64,000 nucleotides of DNA from Terfezia claveryi. Lineage: Eukaryota; Ascomycota; Pezizomycetes; Pezizales; Pezizaceae. The stretch covers positions 1 through 64,000 of the forward strand of contig WHUX01000221.1 in assembly GCA_015179025.1 (NCBI GenBank), in the 5' to 3' direction. The stretch's first letter is position 1. Every line of letters starts with the position of its first letter. The position numbers were made by a program, and so were the translations under genes. Below are positions 30,751 to 42,580 of this stretch, piece after piece. Below the pieces are notes generated by a model. It had not been told where the DNA came from and did not search any database. It was given only the letters and a program-made list of their open reading frames with translations.

Positions 30751-31870
30751 TAACGGTTTCACCTGTTCTGGATTGAAGCGGGGTTGATCATACCCAGTCG
30801 GGGTGGACTACCACACCCCTAATTTCCCTGCTGCCACAGCTGCCGCTGGCACACGATGCACACCTCTCAAGTCTGAAGGACATAGAGATTTTCAACCACA
30901 ACACACAAGTCAACGAAACTCATGGACTGCAATCAAGTGCACGCGTAACTAACCTATCTCACAAAGTTCTTCAGCAATGTCAACACTGCGATACCTCCAA
31001 TGTCGACACTGCCAGGCCTCCGATATGTGCACGCGTGGCTGACGTATCTCATGACCGATTTCATATAAGTGAGAGCATTGCCAGACCTCCGACAACTGCG
31101 CGCATAACTAACCTATCTCACAGGGTTCTACAGCAGTATAGACGCTGCGATAACTCCAATATCGACCTGTAATACCTGCAATCTCGACACCTCCATGGCT
31201 CCGATGCCTCGACTTCCGGCTCTGATGTCTCTACTTCCATGACTCTGATATCAATACGTTTAATGGCTCCGAATCGACACTTCCATAGCTCCAATATCGA
31301 CTTCGATATACTACCATTCTCGGGATCGGCTCATCATTTGTCAGGAGTAAGGCGAGTAGAGGTGGTAGTTTTGGAACTATGGTTGGCAGGTCTACGTTAG
31401 GGGCAGGCAATATGGGCTGGGGTTGGCCAGCGACATGGGGAGGTGGATGCGGTTCGGTTCATGATAGTACTGCCTCCGATAGGATAAGCTTTTATGTGCA
31501 TAAACATTTCGAAATACATTGACATTTATTATTCTTGTTTTCAGGTGCGCTCTCAGCTTCAATGCACATAGCAGGCATTCCTTCAGGGCTGAATAACTAA
31601 GGCATGGTTAGAGATCCCGGCAACCCGGAACGGCTAGGGTTGAACTCCCCCGATAGGATCCGGATGCCATAACCTGAAGGGAGGTCATCCGTACGCCATA
31701 AGCTTATCCAGATGCCATAAGCTGAAGGGAGGTTATACGGACGCCATAGACTGCCAGAGGCATAGGATGACATGGGACGCCGGAGGCACAGGATGACATC
31801 GGACGCCAGAGGTCATGACGGCAGGATCTGGGCGACCTCAGATGACAGTGGACGCCGCGAGAGACATTGG
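30751..31870. repeat. Diverged short tandem repeats
   Basis: 30930-31330 repeats CTCCGAT/CTCCAAT with TCGAC and CTAACCTATCTCACA units in loose order. 31650-31870 repeats GACGCCATAA and GGATGACAT units. No coding potential seen. Confidence 0.45.
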
Positions 31871-34006
31871 CAGGAGGACGAACCCATAGTGGCTTCCGGA
31901 CGCCATAAAAAATTCCTTTTTCTGATGATGACGAACTCCCAATCCCGTCCAACCTCTAGCCGGGTCGGTCGCTCTGCTAAGGATCTCTCGTCATAAGTGT
32001 CGACATTCGGAGGGAATGACTTGTTTTTGATCATGAAGTAGTTGGCAGGCTTGGCTGAGCAACCCTTAATCTGTCATACGCTATGGCATCTTAAGAGCCA
32101 ATAAGCCCTTTCAAAGTTGGGGACACTGGCAGTGTCGCTATACGTTGGTCTAATTGCGTGATGGTGGTGCCGAGACCAACTAAATGGGACTAGCTCAATT
32201 CCTCCTGTGCCAACCAGACTAGTCTGGCTAGGATGGAAGTCTGGCGATATTTCCAGCATTACGAAATACGGAAGGTTGAGCTAGGAAAGTAAACAAGAAA
32301 TGGAAACACTAGAGTACGGTTTAACCTACATGCATTCACACGTGCTAATGTCATTGGCTGTAAACTGATCGCCCCTGCGCCATCCCGGCAAGGCGCATGT
32401 AGCCCAGGAACCTAACAATATCGTGCAGGGGCTGTGCAACCAGACCAAGAGGACGGATAGGGAAGGAAGGCACACTAGACTACTGTTAGTTTACTGTACT
32501 GCAAGGAACATGACTCGGGATATTCTGATGATGATCTGACGCAATTGGGGAGGGGGGAGGAGTTTAGCATTCAAGTTTGCGAAATGGAAAGTTATGAGTG
32601 TGACTGGTAAATCAATTAAGGTTGGGCGGTTGGCGGCGGTGGGCTCGAGATTAAAGGTTGGAGGGAACCCGCGTGTGACTGAACTGAACTTATCTGCAGA
32701 AACTTCCGTCTCATTTTCCTGTCTCGTTCCATTCCATCGTGCATGAGAACAGCTGCAACGCAGACGACTAAGGTATATAGATATGTAGGTAGGGCTGCAG
32801 CGTCTGCAGCGAGAAGGACATTGTAGTGTAGGTACTCTGTACGTAATGGTCAATATTAATTTGGGGGGGGCCTTTTCAAACAAATCTTGTAAACAAGGCA
32901 ATAATATACCTTACATATTGCAATACATACTGCACTCATCTCGCCGCAGTCGCATCCATAAGTATGGGTGAAATGTGTTAATGTGTAGAGTAGGTAGGGG
33001 ACCGGAGGAATGTCCTAAAGGCCTACCCTACTACCACCTAGCCTAGAGCATGATGCATTTGCCCATGCCCAGCCTTGAGAGTCCAATCAGATAACACGAG
33101 ATACCGTACTTCAAGTAGGTAAGTACCTTATATCTTATATCTCTACTCCAAAACTTGCCTGCCTAGACTAAGTAGTAAGTGTACTTTGAGCGCAGTTACA
33201 AAGTTCTGAACGAACCTGGCACCGGCAGCCCATACAGGATCAGCTGTCCTTGGACCCACCGCGGAAACGGGTGGGCCAGTGGTGAGAGACCAGCTGTGAG
33301 AAGCTTCGTCATTCATATCTATTGGGTCTCAAATGATTGATCTCGAGTTATTCAGACCTCCTGTTGAAAGGCCTTTCAAAACAGTCATATACCCCTGAGT
33401 TCTCTCTTCTGGGGCTCACGCCCTGGCTCACGCCCTACATTACGACACAACACTGCAAACTGCAAGCACTCTGCGCGGCCTAACATATTTTGCACCACAG
33501 AAAAGTATTCGCAAGACTTTTGTTTTTTTTTTGTCTTCGCGAATTGAAAACGAAGCTTGACGCTACACCGAAACCGGCCGACTTCTTCCTTCTTCTTCGT
33601 GGGCCTGCGTTCTAATCTCCTAGCCATATTTCTATTCGTTCCATCCATATAGGTACCACCCCAGATCAAGTCAGCAAACGGGGCTCACAGCTACTACCCC
33701 TGGATAGATACTCTGCATTGTCATCGTGCTGTGCTGAAAAACTGCATTGCGAAGGGTATTTGAGCTTTCTGGCAAACTTGATCTTATCTATTACTCGTCA
33801 GCTGCCTAGCACTCATCACTCGTTTCCACCACTCAACAGGTCAACTCCGCGAACCTCCTCCCTTCGTGACTCACTCAGCTGCGGCAGTGTCAATAAGTAC
33901 CCATCTAAAAACCATTACGAATCTACCAAAAGTACGAAATCGCAACCAAACATACGGCCTGAATTGAACTGAGCAACCTAACCATCTCTCACGGCCACAC
34001 CACGTA
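31871..34006. other. Intergenic, upstream of the transporter gene
   Basis: Mostly non-coding. The motif GTGCCAACCAGACTAG is at 32206-32221. The last 300 bases before 34007 are CT-rich, as in many fungal leaders. Confidence 0.45.
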
Positions 34007-35924
34007 ATGCTTTTCATTGACGGCCTCTTCCGAATTCCTACAGCTTTCCGCCACAGTAGCCTAGTTCCATTTCCACAGGCCTCACCTATCACACTATACG
34101 CTGTAGACTCGAATGTCACCTCAGCGATAGCAGATGGGCAACAATACCTCTCTGCTGCGGGAGGTGGGGGAATGGCGCCGCACTCGGAATCTCCAGCGTT
34201 GGGATACCTGATTCTACTTGTGTTTGAAGCGGTGTTGGAGGTTGTATGTGTCAGTTTGCCTGGGTATATTATTGCGAAGCAGGGGATGTTTAATCCCGAG
34301 ATGCAGAAGTTTGTGGCAAATTTGAATGTTTCATTATTCACGCCCTGTTTGAGTGAGTTCGCCCTCATGAATCCGCTGGACAGTGTTTTGGCTAATACAT
34401 GTGGTTATAGTTTTCACGAAACTTGCATCGCAGTTGACCCTCTCAAAAATTGTTGAGCTAGCTGTTATCCCCGTTATCTTTGTGGTCATGACACTCACCT
34501 CGTACCTTTGCTCCCTCCTCATGTGTCGAATCTTCCGACTCGGCAAGCGCGCATCTAACTTTGTTATCGCGATGGGTGTTTTCGGAAATTCCAACTCACT
34601 ACCCATATCCCTCGTAATCTCCTTATCTATGACGATCGGTGGACTTCACTGGGACCGAATCCCAGATGACAACGACGAAGATGTCGCAGCCAGAGGTATC
34701 TTGTATTTACTAATCTTCCAGCAATTAGGACAGCTCGTCAGATGGTCTTGGGGTTACCATGTGCTTCTTGCGCCACCAGGGAAATATGACGAACTTGACG
34801 ACGGGACTCCCGCTCCAGCAATTGTACAAGAAGGGAGATACAGAGATGAGCAACAAGAGTCAGGTAGCGAAGATGATATTGAGAATGCCCAGGGCGTGGA
34901 TCCATTCGAAACACCTCAGTTCCAGAATAGTTTTGTCGGACTCCAATATCCCTATGAAGCATCGGTTGACCCTGCTGCCACCAACAATGGAGATCTTCTC
35001 TTTGTAAATTGGAATGAGAATGAGGCAAGGGATACGGATGGATTGTTGAAGGTCGATGGTCATAGCAGGCATCATTCTAGGAAAAGTACCGGAGTAAATG
35101 GATACAGTGAGACGAATTCGGAGTATCCTACAAGAGTGCAGAGCCCTACCAGCCCATTTGAGCGGTCTTCAGCGACATCCATCACGACCACTTCAAGGCC
35201 AGAGTCTCAGCACGGTCCATTAGCTACCCCGGGCCCAGGACCAGATGGGGATCTTACCTCCTTCCCGGCGCCCATTGCCTTACATGTCCCCATTTCCCTC
35301 AAATCCAAGGGACCTCAGAGTACCCTAGGGAAGGCGTGGGAGAAATTTAGGAATGGAGCGGTGAGGGCTTATGCTACATTTATGGCCGTCATGAACCCTC
35401 CCTTGTGGGCAATGCTCTGCGCCGTCATTGTCGCATCTATCCCCAAACTCCAGGCACTATTCTTCACTCCAGGTACTTTTATTCAGAATTCCGTCACTCG
35501 CGCGGTATCACAGACGGGTAATGTCGCAGTCCCACTTATCCTAGTCGTGCTCGGAGCGAATTTAGCGAATAACACTACATCCTCTGAATCGGCTAATCTC
35601 CGCGCGAAGAAACATCACAACAAACTCCTTGTTGCGTCGATAATGAGTAGGATGGTCTTGCCGTTTTTAATCACTGCACCAATATTGGCTATCGCGGCGA
35701 AGTGGCTACCGATTAGTATTCTTGATGACCCGATTTTTGTGATTGTTTGTTATTTGTTGATGGGGGCACCGAGTGCGTTGCAGTTGGCGCAGATCTGTCA
35801 GATCAATGGGGTATACGAGAGTGTGATGGCGAGGATATTGTTCTGGAGTTATGTGGTGGTGATTTTGCCGAGCACAGTGGTGTTGGTGGTTACGGCTGTG
35901 GAGGTCGTGAAGTGGGCTGCGTAA
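34007..35924 (+). CDS. Auxin-efflux-carrier-family membrane transporter (ECM3-like)
   Basis: Two exons, 34007-34352 and 34411-35924, with a 58-bp GTGAGT...TTATAG intron, give about 619 residues. Splicing restores NVSLFTPCLIFTKLASQL, a hallmark of the PF03547 family. It has about five N-terminal membrane helices (from LGYLILLVFEAVLEVVCV to the LPISLVISLS region), a long hydrophilic loop (about residues 225-390, Ser/Thr/Pro rich) and a C-terminal helix bundle (PLWAMLCAVIVASIP, MVLPFLITAPILAI, VIVCYLLMGAPSAL, ILFWSYVVVILPS). That is the layout of fungal ECM3/YNL095C-type proteins, placed in the ER or other internal membranes in yeast; the substrate is unknown. A second ATG at 34172 (MAPHSESPALGY) begins just before the first helix and may be the true start. 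No damage is seen. Confidence 0.88.
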
Positions 35925-37071
35925 GAGGAATGGGTGTAAGTAGCCACGGGGTGAGGGCAGGGCATTCATATATGTTATGAGATGGCATAGGTCTGTGATT
36001 GTGATGGTTGGGCCCTTCGCTGTAGATATTTATTTCTTCTGGGCCTTTTCATTGAATCAAGTTGGTTTTCGGTTGGCTTCTCTTTTTATTTACCGCGTTT
36101 GGTTAAGTTTAGCTGTGGCTGCTACGTTGCGATGAGGTAGTTGCGTGCAACTTGTCAGCACATGACGGATAATGGTTAAGACGAAAAAGTCACGTGTACC
36201 TCATTTCATTTCATTTCATTTCATTTCTTTTCTTTTAACTTGGGTTTCTATATGTTGATCATGATCTGAGATGCCACTGTTTCATTTCTCACTTCCATGG
36301 AGGATTGGATCAAATAATCATAATGTTTGTGCTGTTGGTAGTGTATATGCATCTGTGGGATAAGCTGGGGGCAAGGGGATATATATCTACAGATGATGAA
36401 GGATCGCCTCGAGATGTAAATTTATAAAATAAGTGAGATATAGTAGTTTGCGTTTGGAAGAGTGAATGTAACCTCCGCGTTACCCTGAGCTTTTGCGATC
36501 AATAGTTTATTTTTGTGGGAGGGCTTACTCACTCTCCTTATCTATGTCAATATATATACAGTATATAGGTGATTCTTTCTCCCTGTTTCAAACATTCAGT
36601 TATTTAGTTTTAGTCTTATGGGGTTTATTTGTTTTATTTTGTTGTTGGAGTTGGGTAACTACTATATGTTGAACTAAGCGTATCCCCCTGGTATTTTCTT
36701 TTCTTTCTTTTTGGGGGTGGGGGAATACATAGTTTTATTGGTTATTTGTAACTCTGTATTTTCTCTGTACGGAGTAATAACTCTTTCTATGTACATATTT
36801 CACTTAGAAGTTGTAGGTATAGCCAATCTTTGCTCAGTTATCTACATAGTGATGCTCTCCTCCCGTATACAGAATGCAGATGGGTATGCCTCTAAAGTGC
36901 ATATGCAGCCCTACCCTAACCGCCAAGACTCGGGTAGACGTATACCGATGCTGCCCGCCGATTTGTCTCGCAACCACAAACGTCATTAGTCCCTGCAGTC
37001 CCCAATGAGGACAGAAACAAAAACATCACCTCCATCTACAACATCAACATCAACACGTCGAATCTCCCACG
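35925..37071. other. Intergenic between transporter and T-protein genes
   Basis: It contains the microsatellite below and AT-rich sequence. A 92-codon plus frame (36711-36989) has no recognisable feature. CA/TC-rich sequence just before 37072 is the probable leader of the next gene. Confidence 0.45.
36201..36236. repeat. TTTCA pentanucleotide microsatellite
   Basis: About five copies of TCATT/TTTCA followed by TTTTC units. Confidence 0.85.
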
Positions 37072-38697
37072 ATGTCCCTTAGCCGTATGCCCCGTGCTGC
37101 TTTTGCCCTGCCAGCTCTTGGGGCTGTGGTGATCAGGAGAGCATTCATCCCCGCCGTGAAAGCCACTCCGAGGACATGGACCTCCGCTCGCCAGGTCAGG
37201 GCCCTCCGAACCACCCCCTCCCTCATGAGGCCATCCGGCATCGACACACCCGTCACCGCAGAGCACACCCCCCCATCCAGCATCACCACCGCCGCCACCG
37301 ACACCCCCCCTCCCGTTAGCAAAGCCCCCCTCTCAACCACCCCGCTCAACGCCCTCCACCTTTCCCAAGGCGCAAAAATGGTTCCCTTCGCAGAATACTC
37401 TATGCCGCTCATGTATCCCCCACAGACGCACATTGTTGAGCACAATTGGACTCGAGAACATGCATCCATTTTCGACGTTTCGCATATGGTCCAGCATATG
37501 TTCTCTGGTCCTGGTGCCCTTGCATTTCTAGAATCATTGACTCCGGCAGATCTGGTTGCGCTGGGGCCGTTTCATAGTACGTTGTCGGTGTTGCTGGCGC
37601 ATCCCACGGGGGGGATTATTGACGATACGATCATTACCATGCAGGCGTCACAGCAGCAGTTTTATGTTGTCACGAATGCAGGATGCAGAGAAAAAGATTT
37701 ACTTTATTTCAAAGAAGCTCTACGAAAATGGAATGACTCGTCCGCACTCAAAGAAGAAGGAGAGGTTGTCCATGAGGTTCTGAAGGACTGGGGACTTATC
37801 GCCCTGCAAGGCCCTGAAGCAAAAGATGTCCTTGGGGAATACCTCGCACACGTCATCCCCCCACAAGCGGGAGTTGATCTAGATAAAGTTATTTTCGGGA
37901 CGAGTTTCAAAGCCTCCGTCCCTGCGAGCGAAAGGGTTGGCGAGAGAGTCACAGTACATATCGCGCGGGGGGGATACACTGGAGAAGACGGGTTTGAAAT
38001 CTCCATCCCACCCAGCCCAGCGATCACCGAGTCCCAAACCCCCCATTCAGAGAGCCCAGCTCCCACCGCGGCGGCGAGTAGCACTGTTCCCGCACATAAT
38101 CCCACCACCTACATTACTAACATGCTCCTGCGGATTGGTGGGCAGGAGAGAATAAGGATGGCGGGGTTGGCAGCGAGGGATAGTTTGAGATTGGAGGCGG
38201 GGATGTGTCTCTATGGACATGATTTGAATGAGGATATTACCCCCGTGGAAGCCTCGCTGGGGTGGGTCGTGCATAAACGCCGACGAGCAGATGGGCTGTT
38301 CCCCGGGGGGAGTGTCATTCAGGCGCAGCTAGCGAAAAACGGTACTCCACCGGAGAAAAAGAGGATAGGACTTGATCTTGGTACTGGCGGGGCCCCAGCT
38401 AGGGAGGGGATGAAGATTGTGAAGGTTGGGGAGAAGGGGGAGAAGGGGGAGAAGGAGGTGGTGGGACATGTGACAAGTGGGGGGCCGGCGATTAGTTTGG
38501 GGATGAAAATTATTGCGATGGGATATGTGAAGAGGGGGTGTGATAAGGTGGGGACAGTGTTGGGGGTGGATGTTCGAGGGAAGGTGAGGGAGGCAAGAGT
38601 GGTGAAGATGCCGTTTGTGCCTACAAAATATTGGAAGGGGGTGGAGGGCAAGGGGAAGGTAGACGCGGTGATCAAGGACCCGTCGGGGGAGGCGTGA
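37072..38697 (+). CDS. gcv1: Mitochondrial aminomethyltransferase, glycine cleavage T protein
   Basis: A single-exon, 541-residue frame. The T protein takes the aminomethyl group from the H protein's lipoyl arm and passes the one-carbon unit to tetrahydrofolate, releasing ammonia, in the mitochondrial glycine cleavage system. Residues 1-95 are Arg/Ser/Pro/Thr rich without acidic patches early on, suiting a mitochondrial presequence plus linker. Then come GAKMVPFAEYSMPL, ASIFDVSHMVQH (folate and catalytic Asp region), GGIIDDTIIT, GLIALQGPEA, GGYTGEDGFEIS, LAARDSLRLEAGMCLYGHDL and TPVEASLGWVV, all family marks. It is longer than most homologues (about 400-490) because of the N-terminal linker and a Ser/Pro/Ala insert after GEDGFEIS. 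The C-terminus has a GEKGEKGEKE run. Confidence 0.93.
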   Translation: MSLSRMPRAAFALPALGAVVIRRAFIPAVKATPRTWTSARQVRALRTTPSLMRPSGIDTPVTAEHTPPSSITTAATDTPPPVSKAPLSTTPLNALHLSQGAKMVPFAEYSMPLMYPPQTHIVEHNWTREHASIFDVSHMVQHMFSGPGALAFLESLTPADLVALGPFHSTLSVLLAHPTGGIIDDTIITMQASQQQFYVVTNAGCREKDLLYFKEALRKWNDSSALKEEGEVVHEVLKDWGLIALQGPEAKDVLGEYLAHVIPPQAGVDLDKVIFGTSFKASVPASERVGERVTVHIARGGYTGEDGFEISIPPSPAITESQTPHSESPAPTAAASSTVPAHNPTTYITNMLLRIGGQERIRMAGLAARDSLRLEAGMCLYGHDLNEDITPVEASLGWVVHKRRRADGLFPGGSVIQAQLAKNGTPPEKKRIGLDLGTGGAPAREGMKIVKVGEKGEKGEKEVVGHVTSGGPAISLGMKIIAMGYVKRGCDKVGTVLGVDVRGKVREARVVKMPFVPTKYWKGVEGKGKVDAVIKDPSGEA

Positions 38698-39363
38698 GGG
38701 GTGGAATTGGATTTATGTTTTTATTTTTGTGTTTTATTGCATGATTTATATATAGCAATGGGCATCATCAATTGGAGTATTCAGTCACTCAACTGAAAAT
38801 ACATTCGCATCCGCCTGCCCTAGAGACATATCGACAAGACTGGCGGGCCAGGTCTCGGGCACATCGCTAGACCTCGGGCAATCGCCAGATCTCGGGCAGA
38901 TCGCCGGCACATGGGGCAGGCACATAAAGTTGCAACTCTCGGCCCTCCATCCAACAATTAGCAAATACATCTTTGAGCGGAGCCTCAACGCGGACGCCTC
39001 CCCGCCTCTACGCTCCCCTCCTCACCACCACCACCTCCTCCCTCCTCGCCTCTCACCTCACCACCCTCCTCACCTCCCGACAACACTTCCACAATCGAAC
39101 ATTCTCGCCGCCCGTGGTCGACGACCTCCCATCCTACCCCTCCAGCCCAACAAACAACGCCCCACCCACGAGAGGTAGTCGTTGTGGTGAGGAGGCCGAG
39201 AGGTGGGGAGAAGCGCTAGCTATAATTGGGGGGATTGCATTCTTTGATAAGGAAGAGGAAATGTCCATGGTGTGTATTTTTAATCTACCTGTATGGTATT
39301 ATCCAATAAAATGAAATAAACTGCAGCATAAAATGATTATTTACATCCCTACCCAGTGGGCGC
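38698..39363. other. Intergenic between convergent gcv1 and dph2
   Basis: It holds a short tandem repeat (38837-38903) and a C-rich plus frame (38973-39314) that reads YAPLLTTTTSSLLASHLTTL and might be a gene fragment. It has no motif I recognise. Confidence 0.4.
38837..38903. repeat. Tandem repeat of about 20 bp
   Basis: TCTCGGGCA or CCTCGGGCA followed by ATCGC recurs three times at spacings near 20 bp. Confidence 0.6.
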
Positions 39364-41186
39364 TCACCGCCTCTCGCCTTCCCAACCCAAGTTATACCCC
39401 CTTGCAACCCCGCTCCTGCCAACTTCCATCTGCGCGCCCTCACCTCCAACCCCACTCTCACCAGTCCAGTCTTCATCTTCATACCCAACCACCAACCCTC
39501 TCCAGGTCCGTTTCTCCTTTAGGAACTCCGCAGCTGGACTGAGTACCCCGCCTGTAGGGGCTAAGAGGTGTGTGTGTTTATTTTTCTCCGTCAGGGCGGA
39601 AGAGGCTGGATTTGTTGCAGTGGTTGTAGTGGTCGTAGATGCAATAGGGAGATGTGCGAGGGGGCGAGAAGTGGATGAGTATCTGCCTGTGCGGAGGTCG
39701 AAGTCGGGGGGGAGGGACTCGGGGATGTGGGAGAGCGGGTTGGAGGGATCTTCGTCGTCGGCGGGACTTGTACCGGGGGTTGAATCGTAGTTACCTTCTT
39801 CCTCTGGATTTTGTTTCTGCGTGGATTCATGCGCAGTTTCACCGCCTGTCGGATCCCTCTTTAGTAATGTATCAAAATCCGTGATCCACTCTCCATTCCA
39901 TTCCCACAACCTCCCCCTTCCTGCCTCGACACCCTCTCCCTCACGATCCCCCATTCCCTCCAACGCAACCCCACACTCCCACGGCGTCACCACCCCTCTC
40001 CAAAACCCCCTTCCCCCATCCCCCCTCTCCAGCGCGCCCCCCACAACCCCCTGTTCCCAACACCCCACCCCCACCCACCCCTCTACCTCACTAAAATTCG
40101 CCAACTTCTCCTGATTCACCTTGCCCACAACGACCATATAGCTCTTTTTGCCTTTACTCCGAATTAGGCGTTGCAGGAGGGAAATTAGTGGAAGATAGTT
40201 ATTTACGGATAAGGTAGAGACAAGAATCCCGATTATTGACGCAGCACGAAGTTGAGTTAATAGTGCATACCTGCGGCGAAGGAGCGGCATCGTCGCTAGT
40301 GGGGCAGTGCTTATGGCTGAGACGGTCGGATCTCTATCCGTAGGGAAGATATGCACCTTCCCGACCCTTGAGGCAAGAACAAGGAGCAAACTAGTCATTG
40401 GAGTGCTAATATGGAACAACGTCCATTCCTCCCGCAGTATCCTCGCCATCTCAGCCTTCTCCTCTGCAGAATGGCTTGCACCAGACACACACTCCGAGGG
40501 CAAGGTCCGATTCGGCAACAGCGCAGATGGATCGTGAATTACCTCCGCTTCCCAGATTTGGGTATACCCGGATTCCTCTCTTAGTTTCTTCACTATTGGG
40601 TGCAGGTGGGACGTATATGTCACATCCGCCATGACCACGACCTTCTCCGTCCTATCTGGGTATAACGTCGTAAATGTGTCGAGGACGCTTTGTTGTGAAA
40701 GGGGAGGGTGTGTAAAGACGTATATCACAGGCAGGCGAGCTGTCGGGGAGAGACACGCCCGGCCGTAATGCACTAGTACATCTGCGGAGACGTGTTCTGC
40801 GGCGATTTCGTCGGCGCAGCAGGAGCTGTAGCTAGTGTCGGCCAGGATGTAGAGTTTCTTCTCCACCCTCTGAGTAGTCCTCTCGGTATCTTCTCCTTCT
40901 GACGGCCCTTCTGCTGGGGCATTTAATACACCCGGGTTGCGCCTAGCTGGAGAAGTTCATCGGGGAACTGTAGTGCGATCCAGCTCCATCCTCCGCATCG
41001 TAACTCGGTGATAGTGCGGTCGATCTCGAAGAAGCTGCGGAGCTCGGCGTGGGTTTTTGGGGCGTAGGCGGGTGGTGGTGGTGGTGGGGGGAGGGTGAAG
41101 AAGGAGGGGTCTTCGTGGGTGGAGAGTACCGGGGCGACGGTTGGCGCGGTGGTAGTTTGTTGTGGGGGGGATGAGGGTTCGCTCAT
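39364..41186 (-). CDS. dph2: Diphthamide biosynthesis protein 2
   Basis: Dph2 acts with Dph1 as a non-classical radical-SAM iron-sulfur enzyme that begins conversion of a His in elongation factor 2 to diphthamide, in the cytosol. Exon 1 is 41186-40932 (Pro-rich N-terminus, then SFFEIDRTITEL and WIALQFPDELL). Exon 2 is 40869-39364, beginning RVEKKLYILADTSYSSCCAD with the first cluster Cys. CLSPTARLPVIYVF and the later GCWEQ follow. The proposed 62-bp intron (40931-40870) starts GTGTAT and ends CAG and keeps the frame. Without it a frameshift would be needed. The protein is about 586 residues, long because of an acidic/Ser-Thr linker (about residues 390-480) with a run of Thr. The 3' end faces gcv1. 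The identity is firm, the intron less so. Confidence 0.88.
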
Positions 41187-41931
41187 TTTTTGGAATAGGG
41201 TGGAGGGAGTGAGAATAATGGTAGGGCATGTTTTGTTTGTGGTGGGTGTCGGGGTAGTTTGTTTATGCAGTAGAGGGAAGCGAGCAACGGATATGTGTAG
41301 AGAAAACCTTTAAATGCCCTTCATAGCCTTTGCTGACGCAGCAATTACGTAGCCTAGTACGGAGTACATACAGTACGTACCCACATAGTTTTAGAGACTA
41401 CATAGTTTAATACTGCTGGTCACCCACGCAACGAAAGACACAGACCGAGAAATCACTCACTACGGGGAAATCGGCTGAAGATGGCTGGCGAAGCCCCTCC
41501 CTGAGCCTGGCACAATCTTCGTAGGTCCCAGCAAAATAAGTCCGAAGTGCATGGATATCATCACTTACAAACCATGCGCAAACCTATTTGAGCTCTTAGC
41601 ATATATGAGGTCAACAGGCTGGCTATCATATGCATTACCCCTCAATCTAGCTGGCGATGCAAATATCGTTTCGTGATGCGAGGCTGGTAACTATATCTTG
41701 GTTGCAGCGTGACTGAGTTCAGGGTAAGGGATAGCAGCTTCGTGGATTGTCGTCACTGACATCTTCGGCCACTCGTTATCCACTCCGTGAAGTCACAATC
41801 TACGTGTTGAAGTGACAGCAGCCTAATTAAACCCGTGTTAATACTTATTTAGGACAAAAAAGCAACCAAATAATGTCCTAGATTTACATCACCATACGCA
41901 TGGCAACCTAACTTTACCTCCATGTCGAGAG
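41187..41931. other. Non-coding
   Basis: Promoter side of dph2, then AT-rich sequence without genes. Confidence 0.4.
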
Positions 41932-42580
41932 ATGCCGCATTCTCAATGGATGGCTTCGGCAAATTGGGCCAGGCGATTATCGCTTGCAAAACGAATATTT
42001 CCGAAGTATCAGCGGAGGGTGTCCACCCGGAGTTACTGTCTGCATACACGAAGTCACCCTATACGAAATTTCGCTGGTGAACTTGGAACTATGTCATGCC
42101 AGCTGGAAAGTGACCTTACCCGTATATTTGCTCTCGCTGCTCGCTGGAACTCTGTTGTACTTGACGAAGCAGATATTTTTATGGAAACTCCCAGGTTTCA
42201 CGAAATCGGACCCAATGCTAGTGTCTCTGTTTTCCTCAAGGTCTTGGAGTATTACAAAGGCATCATCATCCTTACCACTAATAGTGTGGTATCATTCGAG
42301 GACGCATTTAGATCTCGAATTCACATAGCTTTGATATTTAGTGAGTTGGATCTATAAATTAGGACGAAAGAACTGGCAAATCTTTGTCAGCAGACCCTAA
42401 AGCAAGCGGAGGGAGCCTTGACAGATAAGGATGTGTTGAGCTTGCAGAGAGGCAAGTGAACAGACATGAAATTAAGAATGCCATTTAATCGGCGCAGGGT
42501 TTGGCAAAGAGAAGGAGGGAGTTATTAAATGTCCAATATTTAACTTGGTTCTGGAATTCAGGAGGCATTTTAAACGAATT
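41932..42580 (+). pseudogene. Remnant of an AAA ATPase
   Basis: A large fungal family of AAA proteins is recognisable. A degraded P-loop (GGCPPGVTV in one frame near 42010; GPPGVGKT expected) is followed in another frame by AGELGTMSCQLESDLTRIFA, the Walker B WNSVVLDEADIF, SVFLKVLEYYKGIIILTTNS (sensor 1), SFEDAFRSRIHIAL (arginine-finger region) and, after a stop and shift, RQVNRHEIKNAI, the family's closing helix. The wanted lysine of the P-loop is gone. Only the last third of the usual protein is left, without introns to explain the frame changes. Confidence 0.7.

Noticed and set aside
36711..36989. 92-codon hydrophobic plus frame upstream of gcv1
   Set aside because: It lies in AT-rich intergenic sequence, lacks any motif, and ends without a plausible gene structure.
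39591..40114. Several Pro/Ser/Thr-rich plus-strand frames opposite dph2
   Set aside because: They are antisense shadows of the GC-rich dph2 exon.
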